64,000 nt of DNA, taken from Spongilla lacustris (taxonomy: Eukaryota; Porifera; Demospongiae; Spongillida; Spongillidae). The stretch covers positions 3,941,757 through 4,005,756 of the forward strand of contig OX442419.1 in assembly GCA_949361645.1 (NCBI GenBank). The letters are read 5' to 3'. Position 1 is the first letter of the stretch; each line of letters starts with the position of its first letter. Shown piece by piece: positions 32,113 through 42,347 of the stretch. The translations under genes were made by a program, and so were the position numbers. Below the pieces are notes generated by a model. That model was not told where the DNA came from. It was given only the letters and a program-made list of their open reading frames with translations, and searched no databases.

Positions 32113-32500
32113 CAGGTCCCCAGACTAAGTGTTGATTACATCAACAATATTGCTTTTTAGCGATTTAATAACCCGTAAATTAGTAAGGCTTTGTACAGGC
32201 GGGAAAAGCAAAGGTCATATAAAAAGGGCTAATCGATTATCATTTCCTACCGATTTTTGCATATGAAGGAAACGAACATTGACTAATCGCGACTTTGAAA
32301 AACAGAATAGGTTTCTTCGACTAAAGGAAATCGGTAACCTGCTATTCTACTAAATGCATAGTCGACCGAATAGGTAATCGCCTGTAAAACCTGAAAATCG
32401 GTTACACACCTTAAGCTTACTTACTAACAGGTTAATAAATCGGTAGAAAGAACCTTTGTTTATGTAATCAACGCTTAGACTTAGTCTGGGGACCTGACTA
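32113..32500. mobile_element. Foldback MITE
   Basis: The left arm at 32,113–32,145 (caggtccccagactaag then gttgattacat) is inverted at 32,466–32,499. Inner parts (aataacccg…gtaaatt, and the cgatta/taatcg words around 32,230–32,380) also pair. The ends are CAGGTCCCCAG…CTGGGGACCTG. No target duplication was seen and no coding potential. Confidence 0.6.
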
Positions 32501-33049
32501 ATTCTTTGGCCCGCGTGACCTACCGGGTGTAATTTATTGGTAGATTTATCACATCCATCCCGGCCGGCGTCCGCCCAACGAAACTCCAAAACGTCACAGC
32601 CTCCGCGAGGGGAGAAAGGACACAGCCTTTGAACTCTTCATTTTACAAAACCAGGGAGATCAGTGACATGTTTGGGAGGCTAAATATCAAATTGGTGAGA
32701 GCCATAGCAAGGGCCATACTGGCCAGGAATGTGGTCCCTACTTATTGTAATCAAATTTTAGTTTAGTGCATGGTGTCAAATAACAATTTTGTGTAACTAG
32801 TAATGATATTGGCATTTTTATAATTTTTATATTTTTATATTAGATATATTTTGTTTACTATTGTGCAACAGACAATATAGCAAGCAAGTAACAGAAAACT
32901 GTTCAAATGGGCTCAATCCTACTTAGGATGGCCAATGCTACTGATCGCACAAGATAGGTGTTTAGTCTGCCATATATATATATATAGGTCGTGTGTGATG
33001 ACAGACTTTTCCTTGGAGCAGATGATTGCCAGCCATGATTAAATTAATG

Positions 33050-34430
33050 ACAGAAAATGAATAATACATAGAATAATTAATGTATTTCACTGTCCTCAAA
33101 AACAAGGCAATCTTCACTAGCGAAGGTGCCCAGGACTGTGACAGCATTACCTCGCTCTACAGCTAAAACAAGGCATTGAAGTAGATATGAAAAGGACTAC
33201 ACTTCTTCCTGGCACCTTACGAACATGACAAGCAAGATCCTCTAGGAACTCCAAAGTCTGTTTTCCAAACACACACAATGTTTCAATGACAGCTGGAGCA
33301 AACAGATACATATTGGGGTCCATATCTGAGTATTTGTCGGATTTCCTTCTCTCAGCTTTTCAGCCACTGCCCATGCCTCCTGTGATGCAACTCTGCAGAA
33401 GGTGCATAGGTGTTGCATCCCATACAAGATGTTTTCTACATTTCCATGGAACCAAGGTAGGCCTCTTACCATCAAAACAAGTGATTCCATTGGGTTCAAA
33501 TAGTGATGGAATCCGAGACGCCCTTAAAGCTCTGTGAATGATATCATTCAAACAACTATGATGGTGCTAACGATGGACACAACTAAGGCCATGGGTGGCA
33601 AAGGTGGTGACCTCAGAACCACAGTGATGGCAACAATGTGGTTTACAAAATGCCAAGCCAAGACAATCTGAAAGGTGGAGTCATCCATTCGGAGACCCAA
33701 TAAAGACAATGACAGTGCATTAAGCCAAATGTTGCTAGAAGGTGACTTTTTGATGTCTCATTTGTTGCTGAGTTCAATAAAGACTTCTTTGATGGCTAGG
33801 ATTGTTGGTATGTTCCATGACGTTTGGTGATAGGAAGTAATACCTTCTGGAGAAGATTGGTTACAGCTGTTGATCCATAAGGCAAGAGCTTCCCAAAAAC
33901 TGGGTAAATCAATATCACTGAACTGTCAAGGAAGAATTTGGTGGACTAGAGTGGAGGAGGCAGCAGCTGTAGCCAAGAAGGCAGAAGGTGCCAGCTGCAA
34001 AGCACTACTAATTCCAGGACCACCATGCCTTACCGAAGGAACAGCTGGAGTCCACACAGAATGATCATGGGAGAGGTAAGGTATTTCACATAATTCTTTT
34101 GAGAACAGCATCGTATTGGTGAAGTTGTGGTGATACAAAGCATGATGCAGTGCGAATACAGTACAGTAGCTTTGGAAGGGCATTGGTTAGGCATCATGTG
34201 TTGATAGTAGTGTCAATCTCTAGCTCAGTGTGTACTGATGAAATACCAGGCACCGACATCACCTAATGGTGAACCCAGTAGAGTGGCCATAAATAGTTTT
34301 ACAATTCTTGAACAAGGGGGGTTAAGTTTTAGGCCAACGTCTTTGGCTCCTTGCTTAAACATGTCTAGACCATTGGAAATATCCTCCACATCTCCACCCA
34401 AGCTGATATCATCAAGCTAGGACATTCTTA
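33050..34430 (-). pseudogene. Decayed YLDD-type reverse transcriptase element, 3' half
   Basis: Read right to left on the minus strand. At about 34,425–34,330 is LDDISLGGDVEDISNGLDMF, the RT active-site block, with the Tyr codon replaced by TAG. At about 34,060–33,930 is VRHGGPGISSALQLAPSAFL. At about 33,550–33,250 is SLFEPNGITCFDGKRPTLVP…HLVWDAT, the C-terminal nuclease-like part. At about 33,170–33,110 is LVLAVERGNAVTVLGT. This order matches a group of invertebrate non-LTR-like retroelements. Numerous stops and frame changes make it dead. Confidence 0.7.
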
Positions 34431-34699
34431 ACTCTGAACTTAGAGTCAGTATTAATGTTATTATTACAATCATACATACACCATGCACTTATCATATACC
34501 ATGCAAGTAATCTAACTGCTCATACTCGAATAGACATAAATTACTATTTATTTTGCTACTTTTATTTACACTAATATCATACATGCACATGTATAACAAA
34601 TACACCCAAAATGACCATATTGTGTCAATGTCAGCAGTAACTTGCAATGATCTTGCAAGGATAGCCCTAGCATTTGTTCACACCAGTATGATGCTGAGC

Positions 34700-37100
34700 C
34701 TGCCCTATAGATCTCCTAAAACTTGGGATTTACTGGAGAATGGCTTCTTGCATGGCTATGTAGGAGAAAGTGTTGCATGCCTCTTCACCCAAGGCTCCAT
34801 AGGTTTTAACTACTAGTGGAATGCACTACCAACCAATACCTTAGCACATTGTGTCATTGTTTTAATGTTTACATGATTCTGCAGCATTCCCACTTTGGAA
34901 ACAATTTTGGGACTTAGCGGTGAAGTTACTGTGATGTCAAAAGCAGCAGTATCTTTAATTCTCCAGCTGGACACTAGAATATCTGGAGGCCAGATTCTGA
35001 GTTTAATACTGCCTAAATGACATCCTGCCATAAGGCAAGCATGTAATGAAGCATGCACTTGCATTGCGAAGGCAATTGTGTCCGTTTGTAATACCGATCG
35101 CTTCCATGTTGGCATAGAGTCTAGTGCTTTTTTTGGCCACCATCTTCATGGTGAGAGGATACCAAAAAGCAATCTTGCCCTATGAGCGCATGACATGGAA
35201 TCAAATAACTGTGAAAAAGAGAAGGTCTCCAGCTTGTCAGAGAGGCTGTGTCATGTGAATTTTATTGTGCAAGCAGGATTCAATGGATATGATGTCAGAG
35301 GAGATGACAGACAGATTGAATGAGTCAATTGATGTGTGTAATCTGGGGTGCCACATTCATAGTTGCACAGAGATGAAATATATGCAGCTGTCAAGTGATG
35401 TGAAAGTAATTGGAAACCTAGGTCTCCCCTGTGTGGGCTTATTTGAAATTGGATTCATGCAGTACACTCAGAGAAGCATTTATTTTTGATTGACACAGAA
35501 AGGTGCTGGAGTAGGAACTGGTAGGATTGTGAGTCTCCAGTGGTTTGATGCAGACAATGGCCAAGGTCCTTAAGAAATTGTTTCAGCACCAAACTATTGT
35601 TATTATTTTATTAGATCTGACATGGATACACAAATCAGCATCAATCCACAGTATTGCCTATCTCACACATACAGCACACATAATACACACTATCTACAAC
35701 AATAACATGCAGTGTTTACAGAGAGCAGGACAGCTACAGGGTGGCTCGAGAATTTGCTCTCACAAGGGCCAAATTAATGCAATAGTTACAATCTCATAAT
35801 AAATATATATGTGCACACACAAGCATATAGTATAGATTATATATAGTCAAACTATTTATAACACCCTACAATTATATACGTCATAAAAGGTTGTTGGTGG
35901 GACACATCTGGCCAAAACAGCCCTGGCATTCTGCCTCATGAGGTCACAGCTGAGCAACTGTAAATGCCTAATATAAAAGGTGAACATAGCTGAGTTACTA
36001 CTATTTTAGAACTGAAGCACATTGATAGCTTCATTGACCCATTCATCCTCTAAGGGCACATGCCCCATAATTTCTTGAGAACTTGGCCTCCTCCTATCGC
36101 AGCAGGTTTGAGCCACTTCTGGCAATTAATAGCAGCCAGAGATTGATTACCTTTCGGTCAAATGGGGGTGGGAGAGGGGCCAATTTGACACTAGAATGTT
36201 CTGCAGGTCTAGATGTCCCCATGCAAGCATTTATGTTGTGGTGACAAAGTGGGCATGAATGAAGTGCCATCAGGCGTAAAAGGAAAGCCAAGCCACCATT
36301 TTAGAATCACGTGCGCTTCATCAGGCATCAATACAAAACCTAACTCTCTTTAAGCCATGCATGGGCTTGAGGTGCAGAAATAGCCTGCAATCTGGCCTTT
36401 TTTCTCAGTTGGTGGCATCTGAAAATAGCCGGGGAATATTTAAGTCAGCTTCTTCAATAATATGTCAGTGCTGGCAAGGTGGAACATCTAGTACACTTTG
36501 AAATGAGATGGCATCTGGCTGACTGACCATGGCATTGTAAGCAGCAGGAAGGTGCTCCTTTGAAGTCACAGTGTAATTATCTGAATTAAGGCACTGACAT
36601 GGTTAGAGATGGGATGTATATGCAGCAGGAGCGTGGCAACGAACGCAGACCAAGACCACCATGGCTCAGGTTAAGTGTGGCCTGCTTGGCTGCTGGAAGT
36701 GTTAGCTCAGTTGCTGCTGGTAATTCAAAGCTGTGAAGAACATCATTGTCAAATTGACTAAACACTGACTCAGATAGGAGGTGTTGACCATCCGAAACTT
36801 AGCACTTGATCTCAGGATGATGACAGCAACTTGAGGGTTGCACATTTGGGGTATAGAAGTGACAATAGATGAAATGCATCATTTCTTTTGGACTCAAATG
36901 TATTGATAGTGTCTCAGCACTCCTAATGGTGGCACCTAGTAATATGAAGACAAGCTGAGCATGGAATATCACAAGAGAACGGGGAGATTACTTGGGTACT
37001 GAATAATGGAAAATTGATGTGGTGAGCAAATGGATGTGTCATTGTTGCACGGCTGGCAAAATATCTAGAGCTCTGGATAGTGCAGCCCCATCCTCCAGAT
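34700..37100 (-). pseudogene. Second decayed RT element, C-terminal half
   Basis: On the minus strand LGFVLMPDEAHVILKWWLGF and CPLCHHNINAC lie at 36,360–36,220. These are the pre-knuckle and zinc-knuckle regions. At 35,100–34,860 are IKLRIWPPDILVSSWRIKDT and AAFDITVTSPLS, the PD-(D/E)XK-like nuclease region. At about 34,830 is PLVVKTYGALGEEA. The pieces are in several frames with stops, and about 1 kb of unrelated-looking DNA lies between. It is distinct from the YLDD remnant downstream, because its nuclease block is of a different subtype. Confidence 0.6.
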
Positions 37101-38226
37101 ATCAGCAGTTCAGCAACATTGTATTGTGATATTACATGTATTTACATATATATATATATATATATATTATTATTTTTGGATGCATAATTAAATCAACATA
37201 AATCCACAATATCACCCATCTCACACCTACTGTACACATAATACACACTCTACCTAAGGTTCAACACTAAAATGCAGAGCAGAACAGCAAGGCTCGAGAG
37301 TTTGCTCTCACAAAGACCAAACTGACTTAGGATGGCCCTGCCTCATGGACAAATGAGTGACAAGTCAGGAAAGTGCTTGAGTACCACAACATCCATATGT
37401 CTCCACCACAAGTGGGATACAAACCCAACCAGTTCCCTGCACCTTTCTATTGTCATTAACACTACACCAAACACAAAATTAAGCAGTTAGGAAAGTGGGA
37501 GCTCACTAGCCAGGATGGCTCTGGCAATGGGCCATATTCATTCACCCACAACTCTTATAATTAGCCATGCACCACTGATGACTTGCATTGCGAGGGGGGG
37601 GGGGGGGGGGGGGGGGGGGGGAGACTACATGGTGAATGGTCAGATGAGATGCCAGTATCCTGGGCCTCTTTAATTTGCCCAATTACCATATGTCTCCCCT
37701 GTCATTGGAATGCAGGACCAACCTAACTCCTAGCATTTGGGTCCATTTGAGTGTAGCATACAGGCCTCTGCTGCAAGGACAGCTGCACCAGCTTGTAGAC
37801 ATGACTAACCTATGATGGCTGGGCAGAGGGGTATAATGTCCAGTGCAGCTGGTTTTGCCAGCTGATTAAGGTCTCTAGTAAGGCCATGGCCTGTCTCTAA
37901 ATTAACACTCAGAATATTGATATAATTTTATTCCTATGGCTTATAAATATAATATACCTAACTATGCAGCACGTGTTATTTTAAATTGGCAAAATTGGAG
38001 AGTACGACAATGACTCAGCCTGGGCTCAAATCACGAATGATTGTATCAGTACATGTAGTTATATTACATGTACATGTACATGGAACCGGAAGGTGCAAGA
38101 AGGATCCTGTTTTATCGATCACATCACGAGACTTTGGGCTGAGCAATATACTAATCTAATTAACTCCTTTCCTTTGGAATGCTCATCATAGTTGTCACTT
38201 GAAATGCCACACAGGTGACACCAAAA
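37101..38226. other. Intergenic with TA and poly-G runs
   Basis: A TA repeat at 37,146–37,167 and a G run of about 26 bases at 37,596–37,621. No gene is recognised. 38,050–38,090 has tacatgtacatg words just upstream of the receptor gene. Confidence 0.5.
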
Positions 38227-39321
38227 ATGGCCGGCAACTCCCAGCCCAACTGTAGCGTGTCGGACATCGAGCTCAAGCTAACCGCCTTATTCGTCCTTAG
38301 TTCGACGGGAGGGGCAGCCGCCCTAGTATGCCTGCTAGCCGCCGTGTTGGTCATCGTCGCGAGGCTGCACAAGCTCTTCGCCTACCGCCTTGCCCTCTAC
38401 CACGTGCTTATCGGACTGGTGAGTGGGACTGTCTGTGCGTGCGAGTTGCTCTCCGTTTTGTACTACGACGATCCGGTTTCGGTTCATATTCCATGCACTG
38501 CAATAGCTTTTTTGATGCAGTACTCCCTGTGGATGAAGTTGTGTTTCACGGGCTGGGTGACCATCCATCTCTTCTGCTCCGCCATCTGCAACCGAGACCT
38601 CAAGAAACTCGAGATCCTGTGCATTTTCGCGTCTCTATTGATACCGGCGGTGATGTCCATCGTTCCCGTGGCATCACCCTCGTCCTCGTACGGGCTAGCC
38701 GGCGCGTGGTGCTGGATTAAGAGCATGAACGAGTGTTCTTCGAATGCCCAGTCAGAGGGCGTCGCCGCGCAGCTGACGCTCTGGCACGGCCCCGCGGCGG
38801 GAATGCTGGTCCTTGTTACTGTAACCCTCCTCACTGTGGTCGTTACTCTGGCTTGCAGAATGTATGCGGAGAAGGTGGACCGGGACAGGGCCGTTCTAGT
38901 CATCAGAAGGCCGACTCACACGAGTGACCTAAATCAGTTACTGCCTCTACTTGCTTACCCGGTCACGTGGTGTCTCATGGTAATTCCTTCCTTGCTGGAA
39001 GGTGTCTACCGCGCTTACTCCATTCCCAGGTGGGGCTTCGTGTTAGCTAACGCATTCTGCACCCCCGCCTGGAGTCTGGCTGCAGGCGTAACCATGGTGA
39101 TTCATGTTCTACTTGTGCTGGGCAACAGAGCGTCAAAGACCCTCGGGGAAAGACGTGCACGGTATGGGTCCATTGATGACGACAAGGACTTTGGGAGCAG
39201 TGCTGCATATTACAGTACGGAGTCAGTGAATTGGAGCAGCTCGTTTCGGTCCTCCACCTCTTGCGAGCTAGCCAATAGGAATACAGGTACTTGTTACCCA
39301 GGACATCAGCAAATTTTGTAA
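38227..39321 (+). CDS. Seven-transmembrane receptor (cAR/GPR157-like), 364 aa
   Basis: ATG 38,227 sits in a good context (ccaaaaATGGCC), and the frame is open without introns to 39,321. The extracellular N-terminus is short with an N-glycosylation site (NCS). Seven hydrophobic segments follow, at about residues 20–47, 55–82, 95–122, 130–150, 190–213, 240–262 and 272–296. The pair WMKLCFTGWVTIHLF and SYGLAGAWCWI resembles the transmembrane 3 and second extracellular loop region of Dictyostelium cAMP-receptor-like and GPR157-like receptors. The C-tail (from ~300) is Ser/Thr-rich and cytoplasmic. It would signal through G proteins at the plasma membrane; the ligand is unknown. The coding region is much richer in G+C than all its surroundings. 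Splicing beyond 39,290 (aatacaggt) cannot be excluded. Confidence 0.85.
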   Translation: MAGNSQPNCSVSDIELKLTALFVLSSTGGAAALVCLLAAVLVIVARLHKLFAYRLALYHVLIGLVSGTVCACELLSVLYYDDPVSVHIPCTAIAFLMQYSLWMKLCFTGWVTIHLFCSAICNRDLKKLEILCIFASLLIPAVMSIVPVASPSSSYGLAGAWCWIKSMNECSSNAQSEGVAAQLTLWHGPAAGMLVLVTVTLLTVVVTLACRMYAEKVDRDRAVLVIRRPTHTSDLNQLLPLLAYPVTWCLMVIPSLLEGVYRAYSIPRWGFVLANAFCTPAWSLAAGVTMVIHVLLVLGNRASKTLGERRARYGSIDDDKDFGSSAAYYSTESVNWSSSFRSSTSCELANRNTGTCYPGHQQIL

Positions 39322-39913
39322 CTAGAGTCAATTGAGGTGTTTAATTGACGCAGCGCGCAGGTGAAACATCAGGCAGATATTAAATACATAGTCACGTGGT
39401 AAGGAATAAATAATACGTTTCCTATAATTCCATGCATTAATGCTACCCTTATTAATTCGACACAGCACTTTTTAGTCCGCTTCCATTTTCAGCGCAGTTT
39501 TTTCTACCCACTATACATTAACACAACTCCGTAGACGTAGAATTCAGCTGTGATAATGTGGGAAGTGGGAACCCGACACGTGTGGCTAAACACGTCACTT
39601 TTTATCTATACTGTTAATTATTATCCATCTCAACATCTGGCCGCCATGGCCTTTCACACATCATTTCGTCATTAATTTGCATGGTTCCACCCTCACATTG
39701 TTGGCATAGTCTCGTACCCAGACCCTAAAATGTATGGATTCCATCATGACTTGACCGCACTTATATTCATATATTAACGTTTACCGGTTACGGCGGACTC
39801 GATTTCTAGCTGATCCCATGTACGTACATAACGTACTGATGCTAACGTGAGTGAATCTGGGAACAAGACTATGTTTGTCCATAAGCCTATAAAAGCTTTG
39901 TAATGTTCATGTG
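39322..39913. other. Intergenic downstream of receptor gene
   Basis: No gene recognised. 39,838–39,913 (gatgctaacgtgagtg … ttcatgtg) is duplicated in direct orientation at 41,210–41,290, and that copy lacks the hAT insertion. Confidence 0.6.
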
Positions 39914-40943
39914 CAGGGTTGCCGAAGACCAGTCCGGCATGACAGGTCGGCCTGCCAGGCCGGACATTTAGCTTGGCCTGGCAGGCCGGACCGTGACCTG
40001 ACAGGCCGGCAGGCCGGGATCCACCCACTTATTATAATAAATTATTAATTCATTTCGCGATGTCTATAGCTATATATGGGACAGTTTCCGAGATAACTTT
40101 CTATGTTTTATAACATTATAAAATAATCGTGTTATAACATTTAATTGAATTGCTGTATCTGCCGAACAATAAAGGCTATCGACTTCCTAGTTCCTATTTT
40201 CAACACTTCATACTACACCATTGTCCTATGGTAAAATACATTTTTGTGTCTTGCACTTGCTCAGTATCATCGTTGAAAGGTTCGATACCCCACCAGGTTC
40301 AAACCCAACATAACTTCTGTAGGAGTAATCAAATCGCTTCAAATTCGGTTTGTAGGTATAGAGAGGTCCTATATGGCTATATCGGCTATATATCGACCGT
40401 TACGGAGATATAGTTGAACAAACTATACGTGCACTTTTTCCCGCTCGATACGCGGCAATGATATAATCACCAGCTCCCATACTTTGAGCGGGACGCGATT
40501 TGCCCAAATCATCGGCGCGAATCGAGCGGGAAAATGTGCACGTACGGTTTGTTCCACTGTATCTCCGTAATAGGACCTCTCTACTTACAACCGAATTTGA
40601 AGCGATTTGATTACTCCTACAGATACAGAAACTGAGTCTGAGATACATATAACATGCAGTGATGCAAACAGCGCGCTTGCTATCTAAATACTTGTAATTA
40701 ACCATGCATTGTGCTTCAGCATGACACATGCCTCCAAACATTGAGGGAGAAGGTTCCATCTCTGGCGCTGTTGAATCAGCTTAGCTCGCGAAAACACCCG
40801 CTCGGATAAAGCTGAAGAAGTATGAATTTTTAATAAATTGTTTAATAACATCAATTTATCCGACCTGAGGCCGGCCTGGCAGGCCGGGGCTGTCAGGCCG
40901 GCCAGTCACAGGCCGGACCCCGGCCTGACTTTCGGCAACCCTG
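39914..40943. mobile_element. hAT-type non-autonomous element A
   Basis: The ends are CAGGGTTGCCGAA… and …TTCGGCAACCCTG. Each side is flanked by TTCATGTG (39,906–39,913 and 40,944–40,951), an 8-bp target duplication as made by hAT transposases. Subterminal blocks contain many aggccgg/ccggcct repeats. No transposase reading frame was seen. A 306-bp palindromic sequence is nested inside. A relative lies at 58,500–59,875. Confidence 0.93.
40317..40622. mobile_element. Palindromic MITE nested in hAT element A
   Basis: The arms begin ctgtaggagtaatcaaatcg and are inverted at the right end (…cgatttgattactcctacag). They run almost to the centre (cccgctcgat…atcgagcggg), so the whole 306 bp can fold. 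No convincing target duplication. Confidence 0.75.
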
Positions 40944-41285
40944 TTCATGTGTACATGCACCATTATAGATACATGTATTAGGGTGTTGCATGCGGTAGAC
41001 CATTTTAATACTACGAAGGGAAAGATCGGAGCTTTGTAGACTAAGAACTATGCCCGCATGCACCTGGCGTAACACTCATGACCTCAAACCAAGGTTTTGA
41101 ATCGCCTCCTCTTATTTGCAGACTGCTTGTATCACTGAACTTTCAATTTTTCCTATTCTCGTTCCCAGACTCACTTGCGTAAACGTTATCACATGCACAT
41201 AACGATATCGATGCTAACGTGAGTGCGGAATCTGGGAACAAGACTATGTTTCTCCATAAGCCTATGAAAGCTTTTTAATTTTCAT

Positions 41286-42136
41286 GTGTACATGCATCAT
41301 TCTGGTTGTGGTACAGTCAATTAAAACGTTCGAGAACATTTTGCACGGATTTTCCTAGCTTAGAGGTGCATATACATGCGCGTATAGTGAGTGCATATGT
41401 GTGCGTGTGTGTGTGCAGCGTGTGTGTGTGAGTGTAGAGAATATTGGATATGTATTATATAGTAAATGGGAAGTTCATTTATTTACTGACATGGTTTTAA
41501 CAAAATTAGATACAAGCATATAAGAATTAATTAAAACCTGCATGTGCATCCACAAGTAACTATTTGTAAGCACTGCTTGTGTTAATACAGCCGTTTTTTA
41601 TACACTGCATGTAGTTAGGATTATAGGGCAATATCGAATTTAATCAATATGTTACGATGCAGACCGGCCTAACTGAATTTGGCAATTAAATAGGGCATCA
41701 TTGCATTCCATGCACTCAGGCTTTATTTCCAGCCTAAATCGAAACTACTCATAGCGATAGCGGCAGTGCTACAGCCACCGCAGGCGCTCACTGCGCTCAC
41801 TGGAGTTGTGTATATGCTAATCAGCTAGCCTATATGTAGGTGCCGAAAGAAATTTTTCGAAAGCTAAACTCAGCAATTTTATGAGTACCCGAAATTGCCG
41901 AATGGAGCAAAATGAATGCTTGAAAACAATGTTTTTACCAAGCGTAAGGCATGATAGGCATCTACTTAGTAATTATTTTAAAATGTAGTTTCTCATCAGC
42001 CCGTCCGCATCGACTACTCACAACAGCATCAAAGTAAAGTGCCACAGCAAAAAGCATTTTCCAAACACAGTACAGCAATTGTAATAGCCACCATTAATAA
42101 TTATTTAACGTACGCGGCGCAAGTGAGGCTAAGCAT
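41286..42136. other. Intergenic
   Basis: A short TG-rich stretch at 41,398–41,432. No gene recognised. Confidence 0.5.
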
Positions 42137-42191
42137 TCAATTTCGACCCCATGTATTGCATATATTAGCCGCGCCACATAAACGTTGTACG
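42137..42191 (-). CDS. C-terminal end of ORF interrupted by Ty3 element 2
   Basis: The minus strand continues the reading frame of 47,240–47,529 across the insertion point (…LYV|QRLCGAANICNTWGRN) to a TGA at 42,137–42,139. With the TACG duplication counted once, the two parts sum to 345 nt, an exact multiple of three. Confidence 0.45.
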
Positions 42192-42311
42192 TGTGACAAA
42201 GACCAGCTTTAATCACCAGACTGATATTACGTACACTTACATTAGTATATATATACACAATAAATACTACTGCGCATGTGCGTGCATGATGTAATAACTG
42301 CGTACGCTACA
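42192..42311 (-). repeat. 3' LTR of element 2
   Basis: 120 bp, matching 47,116–47,235. On the minus strand it includes tgcgcag-type and tatatatatac words. Confidence 0.95.
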
Positions 42312-42334
42312 TTACTCCCCCTCCCTCCTCCTTT
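42312..42334 (-). other. Polypurine tract of element 2
   Basis: The minus strand reads AAAGGAGGAGGGAGGGGGAG immediately before TAA and the 3' LTR. Confidence 0.8.
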
Positions 42335-42347
42335 GAATGGTTCGACA

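Noticed and set aside
38160..38903. Minus-strand and second-frame open frames over the receptor gene
   Set aside because: Shadows of a GC-rich coding region. Only the frame from 38,227 shows seven hydrophobic segments.
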